DNA from: DATFQE01 sp963733845
GTDB taxonomy: Bacteria > Actinomycetota > Thermoleophilia > Gaiellales > Gaiellaceae
Direction: 5' to 3'
Assembly (NCBI GenBank): GCA_963733845.1
Contig: CAVTEM010000012.1
Coordinates: 466,446-530,445, forward strand
Length of the DNA: 64,000 nucleotides
The position numbers and the translations under genes are program-made. Of this stretch, positions 56,211 to 64,000 are shown piece after piece (within the stretch, counting starts at the first letter, position 1; each line of letters starts with the position of its first letter). Under the pieces are notes generated by a model that worked only from the letters and a program-made list of their open reading frames with translations, searched no databases and was not told the DNA's origin.

Positions 56211-56583
56211 CAGGAGCGGCCTTCTTGGCGCCGTACTTGGAGCGGCCCTGGCGGCGGTCGCCGACGCCGGCGGTGTCGAGCGCGGCGCGGATCACCTTGT
56301 AGCGCACGCCCGGAAGGTCCTTGACGCGGCCGCCGCGGACGAGCACGACCGAGTGCTCCTGCAGGTTGTGGCCCTCGCCCGGGATGTAGGTCGTGACCTC
56401 CATGCCGTTGGTGAGCCGGACGCGCGCGACCTTGCGCAGCGCGGAGTTCGGCTTCTTGGGCGTATGCGTGTACACGCGCGTGCACACACCCCGCTTCTGC
56501 GGGGCGCCGCGGAGGGCAGGCGTCTTCGTCTTCGCCTTGGGCGAGACGCGGCCTTTCCTCACAAGTTGATTGACAGTCGGCAT
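56210..56583 (-). CDS. rpsL: 30S ribosomal protein S12, frameshift at the last codons
   Basis: S12 is the decoding-centre protein (streptomycin target). MPTVNQLVRKGRVSPKAKTK, then HTPKKPNSALRKVARVRLTN, PGEGHNLQEHSVVLVRGGRV, and GRSKYGAKK. Right after KYGAKK the frame runs into rpsG. Adding one G to GG gives GRS and a TGA that overlaps the rpsG ATG, 124 residues in all. The family Lys (KPNS) is wild type and the second Lys region reads GRVKDLPG. The first gene of the str-S10-spc-alpha cluster. Confidence 0.95.
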
Positions 56584-56653
56584 GGACTCCCGTGGTCGTG
56601 CGTGGGCACAAGAAAGGTTGGCGGGCCGTCCGGCCCAGCCAACCGGACGACGA

Positions 56654-56681
56654 AGGGTAGCAAAGGCTGACAGGGCGTCAA
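56654..56681 (-). promoter_or_regulatory. Promoter of the rpsL-led ribosomal cluster
   Basis: On the minus strand TTGACG (56676-56681), a 16-base spacer and TACCCT (56654-56659). Transcription would start near 56647, leaving a leader of about 64 bases to the rpsL ATG. It has the best -35 in the window, in keeping with a strong ribosomal promoter. Confidence 0.6.
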
Positions 56682-56796
56682 ATGGCTGTGCGCGCGGGTT
56701 TCCGGCCCTTTTCCCGCTTTCAAGGTATATACAGCGCTCACCAGAGCATCTACAGTGAGGGCCTGGCGGCCTGGCGACCCAGGCGATGCGGCAGCC

Positions 56797-56802
56797 TAGG
56801 GT
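56797..56802 (+). promoter_or_regulatory. Putative -10 upstream of the GGDEF gene
   Basis: TAGGGT lies seven bases before ATG 56810. The remainder of the 226-base gap back to rpsL holds the minus-strand ribosomal promoter, the palindrome GTATATAC (about 56724-56731) and a CTCAC/GTGAG inverted repeat near 56738-56759. Confidence 0.4.
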
Positions 56803-56809
56803 GAGCTCC

Positions 56810-56851
56810 ATGTTTCGACCGACCGATCACGAACGCGGAATGCGGCGGTGA
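56810..56851 (+). CDS. Possible leaderless 13-residue leader peptide
   Basis: MFRPTDHERGMRR starts seven bases after TAGGGT, and its TGA overlaps the GTG of the GGDEF gene (GTGA). One missing G would instead fuse it in frame with that gene. The same arrangement is seen before the NlpC/P60 gene. Confidence 0.3.
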   Translation: MFRPTDHERGMRR

Positions 56852-58066
56852 CCACCGCGCTCGTCGCGCTGGGCGCGGTCCTCGTCACGCTCGGAGTCGT
56901 GCTGGTGATCCTGCTCGTGGCGCGGCGCGGCGCGCCGGCCTCCGAGCCCGAGGGCACCGGTGAGCTGGCGCTCGCCGTCCGCGAGCTCAACACGCGGATG
57001 GACGGCCTGTTCCGCGAGCTGACCCAGGCGCTCGAGCGCTCGCAGGAGAGCGAGCGACGCGGAAAGAACTTCGGCGAGCTGGCAGGCTCGATCGACCTCG
57101 ACGAGGTCCTCACGCGCGTGCTCGAAGCGGCCGGGGCCACCCCCGGCGCCGACGCCGCGCTCGTGACGGTCGCCGGGGGCGGCGGTGCGGGGAAGCCGAT
57201 CGTCGCTACGCTCGGCCTGTCGACCGAGGAGGCCGAGCGCCAGGCGCTCGCGGGCCCGCCCGACGGTAGGCAGATCCGCTCCGTCGCGATCTCCTACGAA
57301 TACCCCGAAGCGACGAACGGCGACGTCGAGTCGCACACGGGCGAGCCGGTCCGGGCCGGTCTCGCGGTGCCGCTGCCGGGCGGAGGCCGGGACGATCGGG
57401 ATGCTCACGGTCTTCACGCGCTCGACTGGACGGACCTTCAGCGCGGAGGACCGGATGGAGCTCGAGCAGCTCGCCGAGCGGGCAGGACCGGCAATCGAGA
57501 ACGCGCGCCGTTTCCGGGAGGCGCGCCAGCTCGCCGACCTCGACGCGTTGACAGCCCTGCACAACCGGCGCTACTTCCATGACACGCTCGCGCGCGAGGT
57601 CGCGCGCGCCCATCGGTATGGCCGCCAGCTGTCGCTGATCGTCTTCGACCTCGACGACTTCAAGGCGATCAACGACCGCATCGGCCACCTCGCGGGCGAC
57701 GCGGTACTCGCGGACGTGGCCGACGTCGTCCGCTCCGTCGTCCGCACGGCCGACATCGCCTGCCGGGTCGGGGGCGACGAGTTCGCGGTCATCCTCCCCG
57801 AGTCGGGGATGCCGGAGGCCGAGCAGCTCTACACCCGCCTGCAGCAGGCGCTCGAGCAGCGCCCGATCGGCGACGCCAGTCGGATCCGCCTCTCGGCGGG
57901 AGTGGCCGAGCTCGCGCAGGGCGACGACTCGCGCGCGTTCTTCGAGCGTGCGGACGACGCCCTCTACGGCGCCAAGGAAGCGGGCAAGGGCCGCGCCGTG
58001 GCGGCCGGCGACAGCCTCCGCCTGACAGACGGATCCCGCTCCTATCCTGCGCGCTGGAGTGTGTAA
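56848..58066 (+). CDS. Membrane GAF-GGDEF diguanylate cyclase, frameshifted
   Basis: Makes cyclic di-GMP from GTP. One N-terminal helix (ALVALGAVLVTLGVVLVILL), a linker helix and a GAF-like domain (residues 70-220), then GGDEF: DALTALHNRRYFHDTLAREV, LIVFDLDDFKAINDRIGH, and the active-site CRVGGDEFAVILPES, with no I-site obvious. One extra base near 57381 splits the GAF domain; removal gives EAGTIGMLTVFTRS and 405 residues. No EAL domain is fused. A phosphodiesterase of the HD-GYP type is at 10427-11834. The true start may be ATG 56810. Confidence 0.88.
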
Positions 58067-58091
58067 GGTCAGCCTTACACGCTCTGTAAGG
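58061..58091 (+). promoter_or_regulatory. DtxR/IdeR-like operator before the iron-uptake pair
   Basis: GTGTAAGGTCAGCCTTACAC is a perfect 8-base-arm inverted repeat around TCAG, and a third half site, CTGTAAGG, follows at 58084-58091. The core AGGTCAGCCTTAC agrees with most of the IdeR/DtxR consensus AGGTTAGGCTAAC. It lies 26 bases before the TTG of the next gene and overlaps the end of the GGDEF gene. Confidence 0.55.
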
Positions 58092-58116
58092 AACACCGAA
58101 AGAGGGGGATCCCGTC

Positions 58117-59175
58117 TTGCCCGTACGTCTCGTCGTCATGACCTGCGCCTTGGCAGTCGCGCTCCCGTTCGCGACGCCCGCCGCCGCGGCACCCCCGGAG
58201 GGGCTCCAACTGGCGCCGGTCAAGCAATACCTGCTCAAGCACACAGCGCGGCTCACCGGGTTCACGAAGAGCTTCGCAGCGGAAGCGCGGCGCTACGACG
58301 CGCTCGCGGCCTCGGCGGGCTACGACTACGCCGAGCTGTGGCGCACGAAGCGCGCCGAGGTCAGGCGCACCCTCTCGCAGGCCAAGTCCGCGTGGATCCG
58401 CGGCAACCCCTACTACGAGCGGGTCGAGGGCATCGTCGCCGGCACGCCCTCGCTGGCGCGCTACGACGTGATCCTCGACGCGGGCTCGAGCGCGCGGGAG
58501 GATCCCGCGAGCGCCGTCCCGTTCGACATCCGCCTGTCCGACGGCCGCGTGCTGCGCAAGCCCGGCAACTTCTTCAACCTGACCGAGGGCATGCTGTGGG
58601 GGACGCGTCCCGCGTTCCGCAAGGCCAAGGTCGACCTGGACGGGGACGGGCGCGTCGAGTTCGGCGAGCTGCTCCCGGACGCGATCGCGTTCGAGGGCAC
58701 CGCGGAGGCGTTCGACCTGTACGCGCGCCGGCTGAACACCGCGTCGAAGCGCTGGACGCCGAGCGCCTCGGACACCTTCACCTCGGTCGTGGTGATGGTG
58801 CCGACGATGAACGAGTACTTCGGGCAGTGGAAGGTCTCGCGCTTCGTGCTCGGCTCGCGGGCCCAGGGCGACGCCTTCAACGTCGTCTCGAGGCTCTCGG
58901 ACATCCACGACATCCTCACCGGCCTGCAGGTGATCTACCGCGGCATCGCGCCCGCGATCTCCAGAGTCGACCGCGCGCAGAGCACGCAGACCGCCCAGGA
59001 GCTGAACAGCCTCACCGCCTTCGTCGGGAAGCTGCAGCGGCAGGAGCGGTCGGGCCGGCGGTTCAAGCCCGAGCAGGCCGACATCCTCGGGCGCCAGGCG
59101 CAGGAGCGCGCGGCCGCCATCGCCGGCCAGGTCACTCAGTCGGCGGCGAGGCTGAAGGTGAAGATCGTCCAGTAG
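58117..59175 (+). CDS. Secreted iron-uptake accessory protein, EfeO/imelysin-like by context
   Basis: 352 residues with a signal peptide (VVMTCALAVALPFATPAAA). The mature part is mostly helical. It holds an EF-hand-like loop DLDGDGRVEF at residues 173-182, which may bind Ca or another metal. Classical imelysin motifs are not evident, so the family call rests on position: it precedes an FTR1 iron permease by two bases and follows an IdeR-like operator, as EfeO does in efeUOB loci. TTG start at 58117, with AGAGGGGGAT about nine bases upstream as SD. Confidence 0.65.
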   Translation: MPVRLVVMTCALAVALPFATPAAAAPPEGLQLAPVKQYLLKHTARLTGFTKSFAAEARRYDALAASAGYDYAELWRTKRAEVRRTLSQAKSAWIRGNPYYERVEGIVAGTPSLARYDVILDAGSSAREDPASAVPFDIRLSDGRVLRKPGNFFNLTEGMLWGTRPAFRKAKVDLDGDGRVEFGELLPDAIAFEGTAEAFDLYARRLNTASKRWTPSASDTFTSVVVMVPTMNEYFGQWKVSRFVLGSRAQGDAFNVVSRLSDIHDILTGLQVIYRGIAPAISRVDRAQSTQTAQELNSLTAFVGKLQRQERSGRRFKPEQADILGRQAQERAAAIAGQVTQSAARLKVKIVQ

Positions 59176-59177
59176 CG

Positions 59178-61579
59178 GTGGCGCGGCTCGCGGCAACCCT
59201 GGCTGTCGCCGTGCTCGCGTGGGCGGGCGCGGCGCAAGCGGCGAGCCCGTCGTCCTCTGCCGACCGGCTGAGGCTCGCGCTCGCCGACGCCGAATCGGCG
59301 CTCGTGCTCGGCGACCGCGCCGAAGCCGCCGGCCTGGTCGACTCCGCACGCGCCGGCGCTCCGGCTGCCGCAACGGGTCCACTCGCGCGCGCGAGGCGCG
59401 CGGCAGCAGCGGGGGACGATCGAGCTTTCGCGGCCGCCAAGGCCGCGGCGTGGACGGCGGTCCTGCGGGCGTCGTTCGCGGAGACGCTGAAGGCGGTTCG
59501 AGCCGGCGACGTCAAGGGCGCACGTGCGTGGCTGCTCGTCCGCGAGTTCCGGCCACCCACACGCTTCTCGCGCGCGGGCGTCGACGCGACCGTCGCCCTC
59601 GACGACTTGGCCGCCGGCCGCACGCCCCCCGCTCAGGCTGTCGCGGTCGTTCGGCGCGACCTGCTCGACACGTACGACGCGCGCCTGCGCGACTGCGCTC
59701 GACGAGACGCTCGAGGCGCACCAGGTGGGCTACGCCGTCCGGCGCGCCGCGATGGCCGCGCGCGCCGAGGGCCTGTGGCGCCTCGTCGAGGGCCCGTTCC
59801 GCGCTCAGCGCGGCAGGGCCGGGGCCACAGCGGTCTCGCGGGCAGCCGCGGCGCTCTCGGCCGCCGCGCTCGGCGGCAGCGACCGGCAGGCGGCCCTCCG
59901 TCTCGCGCGTCTGCGGGAGCTGCTTTCGGGCTACCGCGCGGTGCCGCTGGCGGAGGAGGAGCAGCTGCACCGGGCCGGACAGCTGCTGCGCTTCCTCGAG
60001 CTGGTGCCGATCGAATACGACCGCGGCGTCGAGGGCGACCGGGTCACGCTCGGCTTCGAGATCCAGGAGGCGATCACGTTCAGGGACGGGGCCGAGTCCG
60101 CGTTCCGCGACCTCGAGCCCGCCTTGCGTCGAGCGCGACGAGGCTGCCACGACGCAGGATCGGAGTGCTGCTGACGCAGCTCGGCCGCGACCTCGGGCGT
60201 GCCGGCCGCGGCGCCGAGCGCGTCGCGCCCGCCGGAGAATCGAGAGCGCGGCCGACGAGTCCCTCGCGCTCGTCGACCGAGTCTTCCCGAAGCGCTGGAA
60301 GGAGGCGGCCGAGAGCGCGGACTTCGACGTGATCGCGGCCGCGCTCGACCGGCTCGAGGCCGCGGCCGGCGCGGGCGAGTGGGGCCGCGCGGAGTCCGCG
60401 CGCCTGGAGGCGTACGGCGTCTTCGAGCTCGGTCCCGAGCAGCGGCTTCGCGGGCTCGCGCCGGGTCTCTTCCAGGACGTCGAAGGGCTGTTCTGGTACG
60501 GCGCGGACGGCAGTCCCGGGCTCGTGCAGGCGCTCAAACGCAAGGCGACGGCCGAGGAGCTCGGCGCCATTCGCGGCCGGCTCGACGCGCGGCTCGAGGA
60601 GTCCCAGGCGACGCATCGGCGAAGGCGCGGGCTCGCGCTTCGCCGTCGTCTCGAACAGCGCCGTGATCGTCTTCCGCGAGGGCCTCGAGGCCGTCCTGAT
60701 CCTCGCCGCGCTGATGGCGGGCATGGTCGGCGTCCAGCGCCGCCAGCGCCGACCCCTGTGGGCCGGGGTGGTTCTCGCACTCGCTGCCAGCGCGATCACG
60801 TGGGTGATCGCGGAGACCGTGCTCACGTCGCTCGCCCGCTACGGCGAACGGCTCGAGGCGGTGGTCTCGCTCGTCGCGATCGGGGTGCTGCTGCTGATCC
60901 TCAACTGGTTCTACCACCGGGTCTACTGGCAGGAGCACCTGCAGGAGCTCCACGGCCGAAAGCGCCGCGTCCTCGCCGGAGGGGCGGTCGGGGCCCTCAC
61001 CTTCGCTCAGGTCGCCGGCCTCGCTCTGCTCGGGTTCACCAGCGTCTATCGAGAGGGCTTCGAGACCGTGCTCTTCCTGCAGGCGCTGACGCTCGAGGCG
61101 GGCGTGGCCACCGTGATGGAAGGCGTGGCGATAGGACTCGCCGCGACTCTCGCCGTCGGCGTCCTCGTCGTCGCGCTCGAGCGGAAGCTGCCGCACAAGA
61201 AAATGCTGATCGCGACCGGTGTGCTGATCACGGCCGTCCTCGCCGTGCTCGTCGGCAAGACCGTGCAGACGATGCAGGTCGTCGGCTGGGCGCCGGTCTC
61301 TCCCGTCGAGGGCCTGACCGTCCCCTACTGGGCCGGCCTCTGGTTCGGCGTCCATCCGACCTGGGAGGGTCTCGGCGCGCAGGCGTTCGCGGCCGTCTTC
61401 GTCGTCGGCAGCTATTTCGCGGCCGAGGCGCTGAGGCGAACGGCGCCGGGCCCGGATCCTGAACGCCCCGGTGACCGCGCCGCGAGCCGGCGGCGGAGCT
61501 GCTCGACGAGCGGCTCCACGCCAACCTCCCGCGGCGAGAACCGGAGCCCGTCGCGGCACGGGAGACCGTCCGAAGCTAG
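59178..61579 (+). CDS. FTR1-family iron permease with large N-terminal domain, several frameshifts
   Basis: The membrane part (about 60640-61450) has seven helices and the two REGLE-type iron motifs, VIVFREGLEAVLIL and VYREGFETVLFLQAL. In front lies a signal peptide (TLAVAVLAWAGAAQA) and about 480 helical residues outside the membrane (LRLALADAESALVLGDRAEA, PLAEEEQLHRAGQLLRFLEL, ESARLEAYGVFELGPEQRLR). Frame changes occur near 59695, 60133, 60165-60230, 60620 and 61485. The last one, repaired by adding one G, leads to EPAAELLDERLHANLPRREP and a TAG at 61577. GTG start two bases after the upstream stop, so the two genes form one operon, probably iron-repressed. Confidence 0.82.
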
Positions 61580-61638
61580 CCCTGAACGGCGCGGGGCCGG
61601 CTTTTGCCCGAATAGCGCGCCGCGAGCCGGTCCGGGGG

Positions 61639-62346
61639 TCAGGGCTTGCGTTGCTTCATGCAGGTGTAGTCGGCGTGCACGCCCACCGATCCGTAGTCGG
61701 CCGCAACGATCTCGAACCCGGCTTGCTCGATCATCGGTTCGAGCAGCCAAGTGAAGGTGCTGTATTCGTCTCGCAAGTGGGTCTCGAGCTCGGGCCGGGT
61801 CCAGCCGTCCTCCGGGCGTTCGGCGGCTGAGGCGTCCAGCCAGTTTGCGATACCGGCCTCCGCCTCGGACAGCGGAAACGAAAAGACGAGGTCCCGCAGG
61901 CGCAGTATCCCGCCGGGGTTGAGCAGGGCAGCTATCCGAGTGAGCGCAATGCCCTTGCAGAAGTCCGGCAGGTGATGGAGCGCGTTCCTCGTGTAGACGA
62001 GATCCACAACGGCACCGTCGTGCTGGTAGCTCAGGAACCCAGCCTGCACGCACTCGACGTTCGTGATCCCGAGCGCGGCCACCTTGGCGCGTATCGACTC
62101 CAGCATCGGCTCTGAGACGTCGACTGCGATGACGCGCTTACAGACTGCGGCGGCAGCGACCGCGAAGGTGCCCGTTCCGGCGCCGAAGTCGATCAGCGTG
62201 CTCGAAGGGCCGAGTCCACGCTCCCGAAGCTCGTCGAGATCTCCGCCTGGATCGAGGCCAGCTTTCCGGTCGTAGCCTGCTACGTACGCGGGATCCAGGT
62301 GCTCAAGGCCTGCGAGCGCGATCTCCTCGAGGAGCCCATTGGCCAT
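61639..62346 (-). CDS. Class I SAM-dependent methyltransferase
   Basis: 235 residues. Motif I LIDFGAGTGTFAVAAAA, followed by VIAVDVSEPMLESIRAK, the acidic motif VVDLVYTRNALHHLPDF, and a post-core LNPGGILRLRDLVF. It resembles UbiE/Methyltransf_25 small-molecule methyltransferases; the substrate is unknown. ATG 62346 follows TAGCCT (62356-62361, minus strand) by nine bases. It lies downstream of rpoC but behind a strong terminator, so it is its own unit. Confidence 0.82.
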   Translation of the reverse strand: MANGLLEEIALAGLEHLDPAYVAGYDRKAGLDPGGDLDELRERGLGPSSTLIDFGAGTGTFAVAAAAVCKRVIAVDVSEPMLESIRAKVAALGITNVECVQAGFLSYQHDGAVVDLVYTRNALHHLPDFCKGIALTRIAALLNPGGILRLRDLVFSFPLSEAEAGIANWLDASAAERPEDGWTRPELETHLRDEYSTFTWLLEPMIEQAGFEIVAADYGSVGVHADYTCMKQRKP

Positions 62347-62385
62347 CGTGCAATGAGGCTACGCGATCGGCTTGGGGTTGAAACG

Positions 62386-62416
62386 CGCGAGGCCGGGCGC
62401 ATCGCCCGGCCTCGCG
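62386..62416 (-). terminator. Terminator of the rpoBC transcript
   Basis: CGCGAGGCCGGGCG and its exact complement (14 bp) around CAT, 24 bases after the rpoC stop, followed on the minus strand by CGTTTCAA. On the plus strand CTTTTG is nearby as well. Confidence 0.75.
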
Positions 62417-62439
62417 AGTCACGCTTTTGCGCTAGTCGG

Positions 62440-64000
62440 TTACGACTCGTCGGACGGCGAGTCGACCTCGGGGGTCTCGGTCGCCTCGGTCGACTCGTGG
62501 CCGTTGCCGCCGTCGGTCGTGCCCGGCTGGCCGCCGAAGTCGAGCGAGATGCCGGCGATGGATGCGCCGTCGCCGCCGTCCGCTCCGATCTCCTGCAGCG
62601 CCGCCAGCAGCGTCTCGCGCTCGTAGCTCTCGCGCGGGACCTTGTCCGACGGCTTGATCTCGATCCCGCGGTAGCGCTTCAGGCCCGTGGCCGCCGGGAT
62701 CAGCTTCCCGATGATCACGTTCTCCTTCAGCCCCAGCAGGTTGTCGACCTTGCCCTCGATCGAGGCGTCGGTGAGCACCTTCGTCGTCTCCTGGAAGGAA
62801 GCCGCCGACAGGAACGACTCCGTCGCCAGCGAGGCCTTCGTGATCCCGAGGATCACCGGCTCGAACGTGGCGGGCTCGCCCTTCTTCTGGCTCGTGACCC
62901 GCGCGTTCTCGCGCTCGAGCATGAAGCGGTCGACCAGCTGGCCGGGCAGAAGCTCGGTGTCACCCGCGTTGTCGACGCGGACCTTTTTGAGCATCTGGCG
63001 CACGATCAGCTCGATGTGCTTGTCGTGGATGTCGACGCCCTGCGACTTGTAGACGCGCTGCACCTCGGCGACGAGGTAGAGCTCCGTCGGGGTCGAGCCC
63101 TTGCCGCCCTGGTGATGGAGCTCCAGAAGCTCGGCCGGGGCCAGCGAGCCCTCGTGCAGAGGATCTCCGGATTCGACCGTGCCGCCCTTCTCGACCAGCA
63201 GCCGTGTCCGCCGCGGGAGCTGGTACTCCTTCTCGGGCAGCGGCTCGCCCTCCTCGTCGACGCCCTCCGGGAACACCGTCACCTTCGGGCCGCGCTCGGT
63301 GTGCTCGACGTGCACCTTGCCGCCGACCGCAGCCAGCTGCGCCGCGCCCTTCGGGTTCCGTGCCTCGAAGATCTCGACCACACGCGGAAGACCGTGCGTG
63401 ATGTCTGCGCCGGCGACGCCGCCGGTGTGGAACGTACGCATCGTCAGCTGGGTGCCCGGCTCGCCGATCGACTGCGCGGCGATGATCCCGACCGCATCGC
63501 CGATCTCGCACACCTCGCCGGTGGCGAGGAAGACGCCGTAACACGCCCGGCACACGCCATAGTCGCTGCGGCACTTGAGCACCGAGCGGACCGGCACCGT
63601 GGCGGTGTCGATCGTCTCCTCCAGCCCGCTGACGAGCTCGGCGAGCACCGCCTTCGTGACCAGAGCGCCCTTGTCCCCCACCTTCGTCTTGCCCGGCTTG
63701 CCGGACGAGAGCGGCTTGTAGACGTCCGCCGCCAGCCGGCGCCCGAGGACGCTCGTGTTGACGCCGTCAGCCAGCTGGAGCTTGAGCTCGATCGAGGCGT
63801 CGGTTCCGCAATCCTCCTCACGGATGATCACGTCCTGCGCGACGTCGACCAGACGGCGCGTCAGGTAGCCCGAGTCGGCGGTGCGCAGCGCCGTGTCGGC
63901 GAGGCCCTTGCGGGCGCCGTGGGTCGAGATGAAGTACTCGAGCACCGACAGGCCTTCCATGAAGTTGGCCTGGATGGGGCGCTCGATGATCTCGCCCTTC
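62440..64000 (-). CDS. rpoC: RNA polymerase beta' subunit, C-terminal part (5' end outside window)
   Basis: The frame is open to the window edge, beginning GEIIERPIQANFMEGLSVLE, then STHGARKGLADTALRTADSG (trigger-loop region), the second zinc site (CGTDAS; CRSDYGVCRACYG) and QSIGEPGTQLTMRTFHTGGV. The C-terminal clamp and omega-binding region follow, ending in an acidic Ser/Thr/Glu tail (STEATETPEVDSPSDES). About 520 of roughly 1300 residues are present. No break is seen in this portion. Confidence 0.97.
   Translation of the reverse strand, partial: KGEIIERPIQANFMEGLSVLEYFISTHGARKGLADTALRTADSGYLTRRLVDVAQDVIIREEDCGTDASIELKLQLADGVNTSVLGRRLAADVYKPLSSGKPGKTKVGDKGALVTKAVLAELVSGLEETIDTATVPVRSVLKCRSDYGVCRACYGVFLATGEVCEIGDAVGIIAAQSIGEPGTQLTMRTFHTGGVAGADITHGLPRVVEIFEARNPKGAAQLAAVGGKVHVEHTERGPKVTVFPEGVDEEGEPLPEKEYQLPRRTRLLVEKGGTVESGDPLHEGSLAPAELLELHHQGGKGSTPTELYLVAEVQRVYKSQGVDIHDKHIELIVRQMLKKVRVDNAGDTELLPGQLVDRFMLERENARVTSQKKGEPATFEPVILGITKASLATESFLSAASFQETTKVLTDASIEGKVDNLLGLKENVIIGKLIPAATGLKRYRGIEIKPSDKVPRESYERETLLAALQEIGADGGDGASIAGISLDFGGQPGTTDGGNGHESTEATETPEVDSPSDES

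Overview
The window is high-GC, gene-dense bacterial DNA. It carries an actinobacterial-type ribosomal superoperon, a zinc-type S14, a bacterial Ku, an NAD-dependent LigA, several class III cyclase/LuxR-MalT/HD-GYP regulators, and many start codons that lie 6-9 bases after a TANNNT hexamer, as leaderless mRNAs do. I infer a deep-branching Actinobacteriota lineage, perhaps Thermoleophilia (Gaiellales/Solirubrobacterales-like). This is inference from gene content only.

Layout. Bases 1-4.8 kb hold an MFS exporter (cut by the window edge), a membrane-anchored small protein, a frameshifted adenosine deaminase and a secreted repeat protein with a run of about 26 prolines. Bases 4.9-12.5 kb form a regulatory block: two paralogous MalT-like LuxR ATPases around a stand-alone HTH protein, a frameshifted membrane HD-GYP protein and another LuxR-type HTH protein. 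The second half of this block is visibly lower in GC. Bases 12.5-25.3 kb are mixed housekeeping and accessory genes: a TolB-propeller/lysyl-oxidase fusion, SPFH plus NfeD, an FAD oxygenase, HAD, MFS, a CoA-binding protein, a cyclase-ATPase-TPR regulator, tRNA-Pro(CGG), NIF3, an alpha/beta hydrolase, a small protein behind an attenuator-like leader, and Ku. Bases 25.4-36.2 kb hold an acyl-CoA synthetase, a divergent pair of coiled-coil cell-wall proteins (NlpC/P60 and 3D domains), a response regulator, DacB, LigA, HAD and TruA.

From 36.2 to 56.6 kb, all on the minus strand, runs one almost unbroken transcription/translation cluster in the order rpsL-rpsG-fusA-tuf-rpsJ-rplCDWB-rpsS-rplV-rpsC-rplP-rpmC-rpsQ-rplNXE-rpsN-rpsH-rplFR-rpsE-rpmD-rplO-secY-adk-map-rpmJ-rpsMKD-rpoA-rplQ. 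infA is absent from its usual place between map and rpmJ. Between rpsL and the 3' part of rpoC (end of window) lies a plus-strand insert with a GGDEF protein and an iron-uptake pair (a lipoprotein-like or EfeO-like protein and an FTR1 permease) behind a DtxR/IdeR-like operator, followed by a minus-strand methyltransferase.

Caution: at least a dozen genes, including essential rpsC, rpsE, rpsL and fusA, are broken by single-base insertions or deletions. In every case I could check, restoring the inferred indels makes the gene length a multiple of three and joins the expected protein. I read these as consensus errors of the assembly, not real pseudogenes, and annotate the restored genes. The most interesting observations are the long Ala-Glu-Pro repeat extension on S17, the leader-peptide/terminator arrangement at 24056-24207, overlapping divergent leaderless promoters, tiny leaderless ORFs overlapping the starts of larger genes by GTGA, and the TolB-lysyl oxidase fusion.
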